DNA of 64,000 nucleotides from Aldrovandia affinis (Eukaryota > Chordata > Actinopteri > Notacanthiformes > Halosauridae): assembly GCA_029706075.1 (NCBI GenBank), contig JAINUG010000020.1:606125-670124 (forward strand). Reading direction: 5' to 3'. Below are positions 1 through 11,419 of the stretch, piece by piece. The first letter of the stretch is position 1; each line of letters opens with the position of its first letter. The notes under the pieces are model-generated. The model was not told the origin of the DNA and did not search any database. It was given only the letters and a program-made list of their open reading frames with translations. A program made the position numbers and the translations under genes.

Positions 1-2465
1 TGCTAACTCGGCCATTGGACATTTACATGGCAGCATTAGCAGCCAGCAGAGCACATACCCTGACGCTGTGCACATCATAGCAGGGGACTTCAATCACGCA
101 AATCTGAAGGCAGCGCTCCCCAAATTCCACCAGCATGTTAAATGTGCTACCAGAGGAGCTAACACACTGGACAAGGTGTACTCCAACATCAAGCTAGGCT
201 ACAGGGCTAGACCACTACCACACCTGGGTCAGTCTGACCACTTGTCCCTGCTGTTAATCCCTCGTCGCCCCCTCAGGAAAACTGCTCCTACCATCACAAA
301 AACTGTCCAAACCTGGCCTGTTGGTGCCATCCAGCAGCTGCGGGACTGCTTCACCAAACTGACTGGGATGTTTTTTGAACACCAGGACCTGGAAGTGTTT
401 GTGTCCTGTGTACTGTGCTACATTATGTTCTGCATAGGTATGGTCACAGTGGACAAACGCATCCGGGTCTATCCCAACCAGAAGCCCTGGATGAACCGGG
501 AGGTCCAGCAGCTGGTGAAGGAGAGGAACAGCGCCTTCAGGGCTGGCGACAGGGCCCACTACAGCACGGCCAGAGCTAACCTGAAGAGGGGCATCAGAGA
601 GGCCAAGGCGGACTACAGGAGGAAGATTGAGGACCACCTGGACAGCAATAACAGTAGGCAGGTGTGGCAGGGAGTCCAGCACATCACCAACTACAAGACC
701 AACCTCGGAGCTGCCGAAGGTGACGCTCGCTGGCAGAGGAGCTGAACCTCTTCTTTGCCCGCCGAGGTAGAGCCACCAGAAGCCACCCCACACCCCACGG
801 TCCACAGCAGCACAACCCTCACAGTGGAGGAGCATGAGGTGAGGCGCACGCTGCGGGCCGTTAACCCGAGGAAGGCTGCTGGACCTGGCGGCGTCCCGGG
901 GCGTGTGCTGAAGGACTGCGCGTACCAGCTGGCTGGAGTCTTCACAAGGATCTTCAACCAGTCCCTAGCCCAGTCCACTGTCCCACCCTGTCTGAAATCC
1001 TCCACCATAGTCCCCTGCCCAAGAAACCCCGTTTTTAGCCTCAACGACTACCGGCCAGTTGCACTCACACCAGTGGTGATGAAATGCTTTGAAAAACTGG
1101 TCCGTGGTCACATCACATCACTCCTTCCCGAAGCTTTGACCCCCACCAGTTTGCTTATAGGAGGAACAGATCTACAGAGGGCCGTAGCTACAGCCCTCCA
1201 TGCTGCACTGTCCCACCTGGAGCAGCGGGGAGCTATGTACGGATGCTCTTCGTAGACTACAGCTCTGCATTTAACACCATCCTCCCCACAAACTGCTGGA
1301 CAAACTGAGGGACCTGGGACTTCCACACTCCACCTGCATGTGGATCAATAGCTTCCTGACTGGTCGCAGCCAGAGGGTCAGAGTGGGCCATCACACATCC
1401 ACGGCCCTCAGTGTCAGTACTGGCTCCCCACAGGGCTGCGTGCTGAGCCCTCTGCTGTACACCCTCTACACGCATGACTGCACCCCGCCCACCACAGCAA
1501 CACCATTGTCAAGTTTGCGGATGACACCACGGTGGTGGGTCTCATCTCTGGGGGACGAGTCAGCATACAGAGATGAAGTGGAGCAGCTGACAGCGTGGTG
1601 CAGAAGAACAACCTGCTCCTCAACACCTCAAAGACCAAGGAGCTGGTAATAGACTACAGGAAGAAGAAGACCGACATCCCACCACTAACCATCAGCGGGG
1701 TCTGTGTGGAGAGGGCGGCGGACTTCCGCTTCCTGGGAGTCCACATGGAGGAGGGCCTGACCTGGCGTGAACACCGCTGAGCTGCTGAAAAAGGCCCAGC
1801 AGAGACTGTACTTCCTGAGGGTGCTCAGGAGGAACAACATCACACAGAGACTGCTGGTGTCCTTCTATCGGTGCTCTATCGAGAGCATACTGACGTACTG
1901 CATATGTGTGTGGTACACCAGCTGCACAGCGGCTCAGAGGAAAGCGCTCCAGAGGGTCATCAACACGGCCCAGAAGATCGTCGGATCCCCTCTCCTCACA
2001 CTGGAAGAACTACATAGTTCCGCTCTCTCACAAGAGCTGTGAACATCACAAAGGACACTTCCCACCCTGGACACTCCTGTTTGAACTGTTGCCGTCAGGC
2101 AGACGGTACAGATCCATAAAAGCACGAACAAACAGACTCAAAAACAGTTTCTACCCATCAACAATAACTACACTTAATGCAGCTACAAAATAACCTGTGA
2201 TACATGTCTGAAGTGCAATACTTATATGTCTGAAGTGCAATACTTATCTTTAAGTGCAATAAGGGAATGTGCAATGACGGAGAATGTTTGAATGTGTGGT
2301 TGTGTGTTTCACTTAGTATTTATCCCAGATATATTACTCTGTAAATTCTGTAAATTACTTTTTTATTCGTACATGTCTATATAAATGTTGTAATTTTGCA
2401 CTGACTGGTTGGCATTTCAATTTCGTTGTACGTGTTACAATGACAAATAAAGGATCTATCTATCT
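1..2465 (+). mobile_element. L2-like LINE, 3' part, cut by window edge
   Basis: A non-LTR retrotransposon copy begins left of the window. The end of the apurinic endonuclease domain is visible (GDFNHAN near residue 6 of the first frame; GQSDHLSLLL further on), followed by reverse transcriptase blocks: [20 protein letters not shown] (about 1041-1100), a YSSAFNT-like block near 1258, [13 protein letters not shown] (about 1424) and FADDTTVV (about 1516). The reading frame changes several times between 700 and 2042, so this copy is dead. The 3' UTR runs from 2043 to a terminal run of tatc repeats, ending at 2465 against Tc1 sequence. A 20-bp direct repeat (gtctgaagtgcaatacttat) lies near 2207 and 2228. 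The RT resembles L2/Maui-type fish LINEs; the clade is inferred from motif similarity only. Confidence 0.85.
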
Positions 2466-4080
2466 AAGTTAGGAAACAACACAAATTAATCATAAGTGTA
2501 TAAAGTTTATTTAGATACCATCAAAACAAACATTTCATAGATGCTTATAAGGTTTATAGCTTGATAATGATCAACAGGCCAGTTTTGGCCGGACAAAAGT
2601 CTTGTCACAATGGCCAACTCCAATTTCTAGGCCACAGTGAATAAGGAAGAAACAAACAAGGGGCTTGATTAGTCAGATGTAGGTAACTTTGAGCTATAAA
2701 AGCAGAAATTTGACACTTTAAGCCATCAGTTCATGCTCAACATTGCTTCTGTCAACATGCCCAAGATCAAACCCAGAAACCAAAGTGCTGATCATCAAGA
2801 ATCTCAAGTCCAAGTCTCCTGCTGAAGTTGCAGACATCTTCAATGTGTCTAAACGGCAGGTGGAGAGGATTTGCAAGCGCTACCAAGAGACTGGTGACGT
2901 CCATGACAGACCCAGGTCGGGCAGACCACACAAGACAACTGCTCGGGACGACAGCTTGCTGGTCCGACTGTCAAAAGCCAGCCCCATGTCAACCGCCTCA
3001 CAGCTCCAGGAGGAGTGGACGCCAGCAACACCTGTTTCGTCAAGAACTGTACGCCGGATTCTTGCTCGCAATGGTCTCCACGGTCGTATTGCTGCCCAGA
3101 AACCAACGCTAAACAAGAGACAGCTGAGAAATCATGTTGCGTACGCCAAGGCCCATAGCCTGATGGTTGGACAGCAGAAAAGTGGCGAAAAATAGATTTT
3201 TCAGATGAATCGTCAGTTGAGCTCCATCCCAAGCGCCGCCAATATTGTCGAATTTACCTCTGGGGCCCGTCTGGACCCACGGTTCACCCAGAAGACAGTC
3301 AAATTTGGAGGTGGAAAGATTATGGTTTGGGGTTACATCCAATACGGAGGTGCCAGGGAGATCTGTAAGGTGGATGGTAACATTGACAGTGCCAAATATC
3401 AACAGATTCTTGCCTCCCAGTACATTCCCAACTACAAAAGGGGTCAGATTTTCAACAGGATGGAGCTCCTTGCCATACCTCAGGTTCCACTATGAAGTTT
3501 CTCAGGGGGAAGAAGATCAAGGTCCTTCAGGGATGACTAGCACAGTCTCCAGATATGAATATTATTGAGCATATCTGGGGAAGAATGAAGGAGGAAGCTT
3601 GGAGGACCAAGCCGAAGAACTTGCAGGAGCTTTGGGATGCCTGCAAGGTGGCCTTCCATGCCATCCCCGACTTCTTCATCAACAAGCTCTACGACTCTCT
3701 GCCAAACCGGATGGCAACTGTTCTGCAGACCAAAGGAACCCATACAAGATATTAATTTCTTAACTTATAGTCCATGATGAAATACTAGACTGATTTTTCA
3801 TTTGTTATTTTATTTACTTTTTGAGAAAGATACAATTTCTTGATTATAATTTGATTTGTGACAAGACTTTTGTCCAGGTATAAACTGGCTTGTTCATCAT
3901 TATCAAGCAATAAACCTTATAAGCATCTATGAAATTTTGTTTTGATGGTATCTAAATAAACTTTAGACGCTTATGATTAATTTGTGTTGTTTCCTAACTT
4001 TATTAGCTAATTAAGAGTTGGGTAATTAGCAATTGTCACTTTTGTCCACTCATGCGACAAAACTTTTGGCCGGGACTGTA
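2466..4080 (+). mobile_element. Tc1-like DNA transposon with long inverted repeats; left end interrupted by a LINE
   Basis: Sequence 2466-2612 is repeated inverted at about 3858-4000, for example gttaggaaacaacacaaatt on the left against its complement on the right. The right arm continues about 80 bp further to a typical Tc1 terminus (cttttggccgggactgta). The matching outermost left arm is missing because the LINE ends at 2465 exactly inside the arm. A degenerate transposase lies between the arms. Confidence 0.88.
2757..3755 (+). pseudogene. Tc1 transposase, broken
   Basis: The paired helix-turn-helix DNA-binding part is intact in one frame (KSPAEVADIFNVSKRQVERI, then RPRSGRPHKTTARDD). The DDE catalytic part is spread over other frames: a DFSDES block near 3196, a QDGAPCH block near 3458 and PDMNIIEHIWGRMKEE near 3552. 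The natural start codon at 2757 is out of frame with the body by one base. A further shift lies near 3165-3195, and in-frame stops occur in the catalytic half. Length (about 330 codons) fits the family. It cannot encode an active enzyme. Confidence 0.85.
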
Positions 4081-4107
4081 GAGTGTCATACTTGGGTTAT
4101 TATAGGG

Positions 4108-4312
4108 CAGGGGTGGGCAATCTTACCCTGTGTGGGCCGGTGTGGGTGCAGGCTTTTGTTCCAGCCGAGCAGTAGCTCACCTGATTTGACTAATCAGCTA
4201 ATCAAAGTCTTCAATCAGGGCTTTGATTAGTGGAATCAGGTGTGTCACTGTTCAGTTGGAACAAAAGCCTGTACCCACACCGACCCACACAGGGTAAGAT
4301 TGCCCACCCCTG
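4108..4312. mobile_element. Palindromic hAT-type MITE with perfect 8-bp target duplication
   Basis: The 205-bp element starts caggggtgggcaatcttacc and ends with its inverse. It is flanked by identical 8-bp copies of ttataggg at 4100-4107 and 4313-4320. The two halves are largely complementary. There is no coding capacity. The 8-bp duplication and CAGGGGT termini are hAT hallmarks. Confidence 0.93.
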
Positions 4313-4320
4313 TTATAGGG

Positions 4321-5181
4321 TAACGTTGGGTACTAGGCTCATCAGGCATTTATAAGTTATATTCTTTCAAATTTGAAGGGGACTTATCATTCATTTCATC
4401 ACAATTTCCTATAGGGCATTATAACACTTTCCTATAGGGCATTATAACACTTTGCTCAATAAGACATTGTGTAGTTTGCTCACTATAGTTCTAGATGTTT
4501 ATGAGTTGTTATTTGCCATTAAAACTTTGAAATCTATTTCTCAACACCCTAACACTAACACTAACGGCCCTTTTTTTACCCAGCGGAAGTCATCCGGTGT
4601 GGAAGCGTATTAAAGCTGCAGTTTTTTCATTAAAGTATTGCTAAACAGACATGAATCGGTAGCGCTCAGAGAATAAGCTTCTGTGAGTGAAATTCAGTGC
4701 CCTCTACCATGTTTAATAATAATTCAGAGTAGTTAAATTATTGTTGTGTACAGTCATACTGGTTGTTTTTATAACATCATGACTGATATGCCTATTAAAA
4801 TCAAATTTTTTACAATGTCCCAACAATTTTTTTCAAAAATGATTTTACTAATCAACTTGGATAAATGACCACTTTTATGGATTTCAAGAGCTAAAAGTAA
4901 TTGCTAGACTATTGTTTTACCTGGACCCCTGGCATAATCTCATCAAAGGCACACTGCTATCTCCACTCCACAAATTAAAGACGGTCAAGTGTAGCCTTCA
5001 TCTGTGAATGTCTGTATTCACTAGCATGGAGTGTTATCAAATTCAATGGCCGTTACGGATGGATTTTTACAACACAGCGGTGGTTTGGTGCTGATAATTC
5101 TTTTGTCAAGAGAAATTGGGGACAAATTCTATGTGACCTCACGTACTTGGGAGTAGTGTGTGTGTGTGTGTGTTGTGCGCG
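4321..5181. other. Intergenic or intronic DNA without recognised gene
   Basis: No coding exon was recognised. A short tandem duplication (cctatagggcattataacac, about 22 bp, two copies) lies near 4412-4455. If GPKOW's missing 5' exons lie further left, this stretch is the intron before the first visible exon. Confidence 0.5.
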
Positions 5182-5383
5182 CGTCTGTCTAATGTGTGTG
5201 CTCCGATGTGCGTGCGTGCGTAATGAATGATGTGTGTGCCAGTCCACAGATGCAGACTATGACGGCGTTCCTGTCGAGGCCTGTGCATGTGTGCGCGTGC
5301 GCGTATGTTGTAGGTGTAATGAGTGTGTTGTGTGTGCCAGTCCACAGATGCAGACTATGACAGCGTTCCTGTCGAGGCCTATG
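5182..5383 (+). repeat. ~100-bp tandem duplication spanning a GPKOW intron/exon edge
   Basis: The block ccagtccacagatgcagact occurs at about 5239 and 5338. The repeat continues through gaggcct in both copies, differing at one exonic base. The upstream copy holds a splice acceptor and about 37 bases of exon sequence, then breaks into GT-rich repeat with no convincing donor. The downstream copy continues into the full G-patch exon. The upstream copy is therefore probably a decoy acceptor. Confidence 0.8.
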
Positions 5384-7350
5384 GTCTGGCCATGCTGAAG
5401 GGGATGGGCTGGAAGGAGGGAGAGGGGATCGGCAGGACCTTCAAACAGTGAGTCTCACTCTCATCACTGCGCTCATTATTCCTCCACTTCTTCCTTAGAA
5501 CATTTTCACACACTCTCACCCTCACCCTTACAGTACACACGCCGACACGCACACTCACTCACTCACTCACTCACTCACACACACACATTCATTCACTCAC
5601 ACATTCATACACCCACGTACGTTCTCATTTCGTCACTCACGCACTCTTAGTAATTTATTCATTCACACAAGCACACATTTTTACAATACAAATCGCTTTG
5701 TTGGCATGACAAGACAACTCTACGTTTTCAGACATAACACTCAATATGACGTTGGAAATAACATTGATGAACTCATTATGTACTCTGCGTTTAGGCTAAA
5801 AACAGGAGGGAGAAGAACGCGCCCTGAGATGTTTGCATGAAGAGCGCCGTATAAAACCTTTTTTCTCTCCCTCTCCGTCTCCGTCTGTGTCTCTGTCTCT
5901 CAGGGATGTAAAGCCCATAGAACACCAGCTGCGGTCCAAAGGTCTAGGTCTGGGGGCGGACCGTGCGGCCCTGGGGGATCTGGAGCCCAGCGGCCCCCGC
6001 CGGCCCCCCAAACCAGGCGAGGAGGAGGAGGAGGTCCTGCTGAATGGCCCGGGGGGGTTTGTCCTGGTGCAGTCTGGAGCCCACAAGGACCTGTATGGGA
6101 AGGTGGGTCACTGCTCCACCACACCACACTGTACCCTTCTGCTAACCTGCTGAGGCTAAGCAGCCATACCACCATACCACCCTGTACCCTTCTGCTAACC
6201 TGCTGAAGCTAAGCAGCCATACCACCCTGTACCCTTCTGCTAACCTGCTGAAGCTAAGCAGCCATACCACCCTGTACCCTTCTGCTAACCTGCTGAAGCT
6301 AAGCAGCCATACCACCCTGTATCCTTCTCATGTCAAACAGCTGAAGCTAAGCAGGTGTGGGCTTGGTTAGTACTGAAGCTAAGCAGGGCTTGGATAGTAC
6401 TGAAGCTAAGCAGAGCTGGGCTTGGTTAGTACTTGGATGGGAGACCTCCTGGGAAAACTAGGTTGCTGAAGAGGTGTTTGTGGGCCAGTAGGGGGCAAAT
6501 AGACCAAATGAGCAAATAGAAATCCAGTACCCCAGCACACATGGGGGGATTGTTTTTAGATTTTTTGTAATAGAGGATTAAGTGTAATCTGTCTTTCCCG
6601 TTCTCCCCATCTCTCTTCCTGCTCTGCAGATAGAAGGGGTGGATCCAGACAACGCGCAACTCATGGTGAAGCTTGCCATTGGTGGAAAGACAGTGACGAT
6701 CAAACAGTACGATGTGCAATTGGTCGGTCGCAAAGAGTATGACAAAAACGGCAAAGACCTCAGTAAGTTGCTGATTTCACTAACATTTAATATTGTCCAA
6801 TAATTTGTTGTGATAAATGGCATGTTTGGCACCGTTGGTCATATTGAAAATGGTACGAAGGGGTCTGTAGTTATATAAAATTGAAATTCTTAAAGTTTTT
6901 ATTGGGGGGTCTAGCTGTTAAATATTTTAGTTTAGAAAGGTTTTTAAAAATCACAGCTTTTGGGGATTTAGGCCTGCTTGGTTTATCTGACAATACATTT
7001 TTTTCGGTTATTAAACTAATTTAATTTAGTATACAATTTAGGAGGGTAACCTTGTTTTCATGTATGTTAGTCCATAGCTCTGTAATTTTGCCATGTTTGT
7101 TCCAATAAGGCCTGTATGGAAGCGGACTTCGTGGTACAGTATAAAGTTGTACACTGCTTAGTTTGAGAAAGGGTAAGCTTTGTGAAAGGTTGCAGTCTCC
7201 CAATTCTTCACAAAACAATTGCTATAATTATTTGTATTATTATGGCTAATTAATATGACTATTGTTATTATTATCATGTCATCATTATTAAACAGTTCAC
7301 TTTAGTTTTGATTTATAATTACTTAAATGTTTTATCCATCACTAAATCTT

Positions 7351-7382
<32 letters not shown>

Positions 7383-8487
7383 AACATATTTTAAAAATAT
7401 TTTTAAAAATTATATATATATTTTTTTCTTCCTAATTGTAGTAAAAAAATAGACATACGAATGTAGCCGAACCACCTACTAGGGCAAGTTGATATTTTTG
7501 TATTTGCTGTTAATGAAAGGAAACAATGAGTAATTCCAGGGTAAAGCTAGAAAAAGAACTGGCAAGAAAAGTAAAAGAACTAAAATAAATAAATGAATAA
7601 ATCCAGATAAATAAGGGCGTTGGGGGGGATGGGTTATATTTGACCCTACAGACGTTTGCTTTGGAGACAATAGGACTCTCCCACCTCAACCCAAAACGCA
7701 GGGTTTGTTTTCTGTAATCAGAACTATGTGTTCTTTCTCTCTCACACACCCACCTACACGCACCTACACGCACTCACTCTCTCACACACACACACACACT
7801 CACATAGTTCAGTATGCCATCTTTGAAAATATATTAAAAGTGACTAAGTAAGAAGAGCTTGTTACAGTTCAGATGTTGCGATCATGGTTGGAACAAAAAG
7901 CAGCAGACCCAGTTAATTGATCGATTTAAATCGTTAATTTAAAAGTTAATTAACTTTCCTCACCTGGTCTTTCTCCCCCCCCTCCCCAAAAACAGGTCGT
8001 CTCAGCAAAGCGCACAAAGACAAGGAGAAAGAGAAAGAGAAGGAAAAGGAGAGAGAGAAAGAGCGGAGGAGCAATGGACAGGAGGAGAAAGGGAAGGAGA
8101 GGCAGACGGATAGAGAGCGGCTGAAGAGGAGGCACCAGGATTCGGCTCGTGAAAGGTGCAGGTCACACTCTAACACTAAACACAAGTATATCATGTCAAA
8201 ACGATAATTACATTTCATACTTGCTGTGCTGTTGTTGGTTTTTTTATATACAATGGAATTTAATGAAACAAATGTAACTAAATATTGATATTTTGAGGCT
8301 TTGCCATTTCTTCATACAGCAAGCTCTCCAGTAACCCCTGTTTTCCTCTCATCCTGCCCCCCAGGGAAAAGCCCCACCTCGCCCCAGCCATGACGTCCTG
8401 GCTGCAGAGAGACCTCATGGTGCGCTTCATCGACAAGGCCTTCAAGGGAGGGAAGTACTACAACTCCAAGGTACTATACACACCATA

Positions 8488-8524
<37 letters not shown>

Positions 8525-9056
8525 CGCTACAATACACACACCACACACCCACACTACAATTTCCACATACATACACACACACACGACACAATACACACAA
8601 ACGTACGTGCTACAATACACACACACTCACTGCAATATACACCACAAAACACATACAAACTCACTACAGTACACCCACACACCACAACACGCATGCACTC
8701 ATAGATACACTCACTACAACACACAATACACACACACACACACACACACACTCGCTACAATACACACACCACACACACGCGCGCACACACTCGCTACAAT
8801 TTACACATGCATACACACACACACAACACAATACACACAAACATACGTGCTACAATACACACCCACTCACTGCGGTTCTGTGTAGCTCAGTTGGTAGAGC
8901 ACGGCGTTGGCAACGCTTAGGTTGTGGGTTCAATTCCCACTGGGACCACATACACTGAAAAATGTATGCATTCACTACTGTAAGTCGCTTTGGATAAAAG
9001 CGTCTGCTAAATGCCATATAATGTAATGTAACAATACACATACAAACTCACTACAG

Positions 9057-9094
<38 letters not shown>

Positions 9095-10181
9095 ACAATA
9101 CACACACGCTACAATTCACACACTCACTACAACACACACACATACATCCACACACTACAATACCGTCCTCGGTGTAGCCCAACTACCCCTGAAACCATTT
9201 CCTCTTTTAAAATGGATCCCACTGTCACTATAAAATAATGTAGGTTTTGTTTTACAACATAAGTCATGCAGAAATGACAATTATTGGGCCTATTTCTTTT
9301 ATGGGAAATGTGTAAACTCCAAAACAGCATTTGAGGATTGGCTGGGTGTGTCTGGAGGAGGGACTTTAATGTCATGTGACGTTGTTGATTCATTGATCGA
9401 TTGATGAGAGTAGGTGATTGATTGATTGATTGATCTGGGCCTCGGTTGTGCAGATGAGAGTAGAGGATGTTCTGACTGCAGAGACCTGTGTGTGCCGTAC
9501 TGAGGAGGGCAGGCTGCTCGACGGTGAGTTCACCGGAACATTCCGCAGTGGCACGCACACACATAAGCATACACACATATCTCTCTCTCTCTCTCTCTCT
9601 CATATATCACACTCATGTTCTCGCTCTCTCTCTCTCTGAGGAATTGGCAATTGTGCATGAATGCGCTGTAACCAGATTGTTGATATCTTGTCCTCTGTTC
9701 CTACTTGTATTTCCTACTGTACTACTTATTTCATTCTAGTCGTGTTCACCTTACTTTATCCTGCCATAGCACTAGTGTTTAAAGTCGTAGCAGCACGTGG
9801 CTGGTCTTTGACTAAAGCTGAATGCACCTGTGTAAGCTGCTTTGGATAAACGTGTAACGCTGTGACGTGAATGCTGTGCCTACAGATGTGAAACAGGGGA
9901 TGCTGGAGACGGTGGTGCCCAGGAGGGACTCGGACTCCATCATGGTGGTGCTGGGGGAGCACAGGGGAGAGGTGAGTGTGTTTTTGGGGGTCGGGTCACC
10001 CAGGCTTCTCGCGGCGGGTGGGTTCAGGTACTGACGACCTCCCCCCCGGCAGGTGGGCCGGATCTTGCAGAGGGACCGGGACAGGTGTTGCGCCATGGTC
10101 CAGCTGGAAAGACAGGAGGAACGTGTGCACAGCCTGGACTACGACTCCATCTGTCACTACGTGGGAGGGGGCGATGACTGA
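5348..10181 (+). CDS. gpkow: G-patch and KOW motif-containing protein, C-terminal ~326 residues (partial at 5')
   Basis: Eight exons read through in phase: 5348-5447, 5904-6102, 6630-6762, 7996-8155, 8365-8470, 9454-9523, 9886-9971, 10053-10181 (TGA). All have AG/GT borders. The first encodes the G-patch ([26 protein letters not shown]). The next two give KOW1 ([19 protein letters not shown], then IEGVDPDN). Exon 4 is a Lys/Glu/Arg-rich linker. The last exons carry the second KOW region ([20 protein letters not shown]) and the ending [15 protein letters not shown]. Human GPKOW is a nuclear spliceosome component that binds RNA and DHX16, and the exon order and motifs match it. The N-terminal ~150 residues are not found in the window. 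Introns hold a 5S-derived repeat, CA repeats and a SINE. Confidence 0.95.
6115..6345 (+). repeat. Tandem minisatellite (~46-bp unit) built from 5S rRNA-like sequence
   Basis: About four to five copies of a unit reading ccataccaccctgtaccctt...ctgaagctaagcag lie in a GPKOW intron. The pieces gccataccaccctg and gaagctaagcag are the 5' region and internal-promoter A-box region of vertebrate 5S rRNA, here joined by a shorter unrelated linker and amplified. Confidence 0.8.
6346..6500 (+). mobile_element. 5S rRNA-derived SINE-like fragment
   Basis: The segment gggcttggttagtacttgga and the following tgggagacctcctggga match the 3' half of 5S rRNA (intermediate element and C-box region). They are followed by a non-ribosomal tail (aggtgtttgtgggccagtag). 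This looks like the body of a 5S-promoter SINE of the type known in fishes; the preceding minisatellite seems to be amplified from its head. Confidence 0.65.
7350..7440. repeat. AT-rich low-complexity run in a GPKOW intron
   Basis: Repeated tatatat, ttttt and aaaat blocks. No other feature seen here. The surrounding intron 6763-7995 is otherwise unique-looking, with no recognised gene. Confidence 0.7.
8471..9150. repeat. CA-rich microsatellite tract in a GPKOW intron
   Basis: Long runs of (CA)n with variants such as ctacaatacacacacac fill this intron segment on both sides of a SINE at 8874-9031. Short ORFs here are repeat artefacts. Confidence 0.9.
8874..9031 (+). mobile_element. tRNA-derived SINE
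   Basis: The tRNA-like head has an A box (tagctcagttggtagagc) and a B box (ggttcaattccc). The tail contains tcgctttggataaaagcgtc and tgctaaatg, the 3' motif shared by many fish tRNA-SINEs and their partner LINEs. It is not a functional tRNA because the acceptor stem is not preserved after the T arm. Confidence 0.88.
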
Positions 10182-11326
10182 GGCCCTGCCCACCGCCGCT
10201 GCTCCGTCATCAATCCCATTTGATGCTACATCGTTTTATAGTTATTCCAGAATGAGTTTCTATGTCAGTGGGCATTTCTGAGTCAGTATTTTCTTCCCCC
10301 TTCAGTAAAAAGCCAAAAATCACCATTGACCTCACATTATGTTACCGGTAAAATTGTGTATTATTGACATGTATCGATTTTTATACAGCAGTATTCATAC
10401 TTCTATCTCCCTCTTGCTGCTGGAGGACTGAATTACAGGCTGTCAAAGACTGTCGCTGAAAACACAGGGCCTTTATTACACAAATTATGACATGGAGGGT
10501 TGGAAATTGCAAAAGGCATGTGCCTGTGGCCACAATAGGCCACGGCTGTATTCTGCATTGTAACCGTTTATGAAAGCTGAGCTCTCGAGTTCCGGCTCTC
10601 GACCAGATTCCTGCTCATTCAGCCTTTTAGGTAAAGGTGTCGTCTGTCCCGGCCATCGGAATGAGAAGCATGTAAATAGGATGGCGATAGCGATAGCAGC
10701 GAGATTGGGGAAGAAGGGTGGGAATCGGGATGGGAATCAGAGGGAAACCTTCTCACACACAATCGGATGACGCAGGCGCTGCATGGTCCCTTCTCTCCGT
10801 GACGAACGCAGACAGACAGACAGAGAGAGGACAGGAGCGGGACGGGGGCAGGGTCTGCGTAACCGGAGATGTGTCGATGTGGCTGTGATGCGTGACCCCC
10901 TCCCCTGGGCGCTGCTGTGTTGGTAGTAAACTAAACGGCCTTGTTGTCGAAGGCAGTGTGGGAACTGTAGTGTAAGCAGCCTGAGCTGGTCTCTGTGAGG
11001 CTCACGCACTGACCTGAGGTCTGGTGACACTCGCCTCCCCGTAAACTAAATAATGACAGCATGATGGGTGAGCTCAGTCACCCCCCCCTTCACACTCTCT
11101 CTCACGCACGCACGCTCACACACCCACACGCACTCACATGCACACGGACACACAGACACATACACACACACCCCCGTAATAACATGGTTTACACAAATAT
11201 TGTTCTCCCTTCCTCTCTGTATCCTCTGTATTTTTGTATCACTTTGTTTTTCTAATTTACAGGAGCCTGGATGTACTTTAAGATTGAGTAGTATTGATGT
11301 TATTTAACTTTTTTTTGCAATAAAAT
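10182..11326 (+). other. GPKOW 3' UTR with poly(A) signal
   Basis: No further coding exon follows the TGA at 10179-10181. The first convincing AATAAA is at 11319-11324, giving a 3' UTR of about 1.15 kb that includes a CA/CAC-rich run at about 11090-11175. The mRNA end is inferred only from the signal. Confidence 0.5.
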
Positions 11327-11419
11327 CATTCAAAGACTAGATCTGGTTTTCTGTTGACGTGCTTGTATCTGTGAATCATCGCTGGAAAGGACAAGAGAGA
11401 CCAGCGTGGGCCTCAAGAC

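Noticed and set aside
254-835. Minus-strand ORF of 193 codons
   Set aside because: Antisense shadow of the LINE endonuclease/RT region.
5232-5283. Additional GPKOW exon
   Set aside because: It duplicates only the first part of the true exon and lacks a convincing donor before the sequence turns into GT repeat.
6325-6470. Functional 5S rRNA gene
   Set aside because: Only rearranged parts of 5S are present, the middle is replaced and the 3' end continues into a SINE-like tail.
8874-8950. Functional tRNA gene
   Set aside because: A and B boxes are present, but the acceptor stem does not pair after the T arm and the sequence runs into a typical SINE tail.
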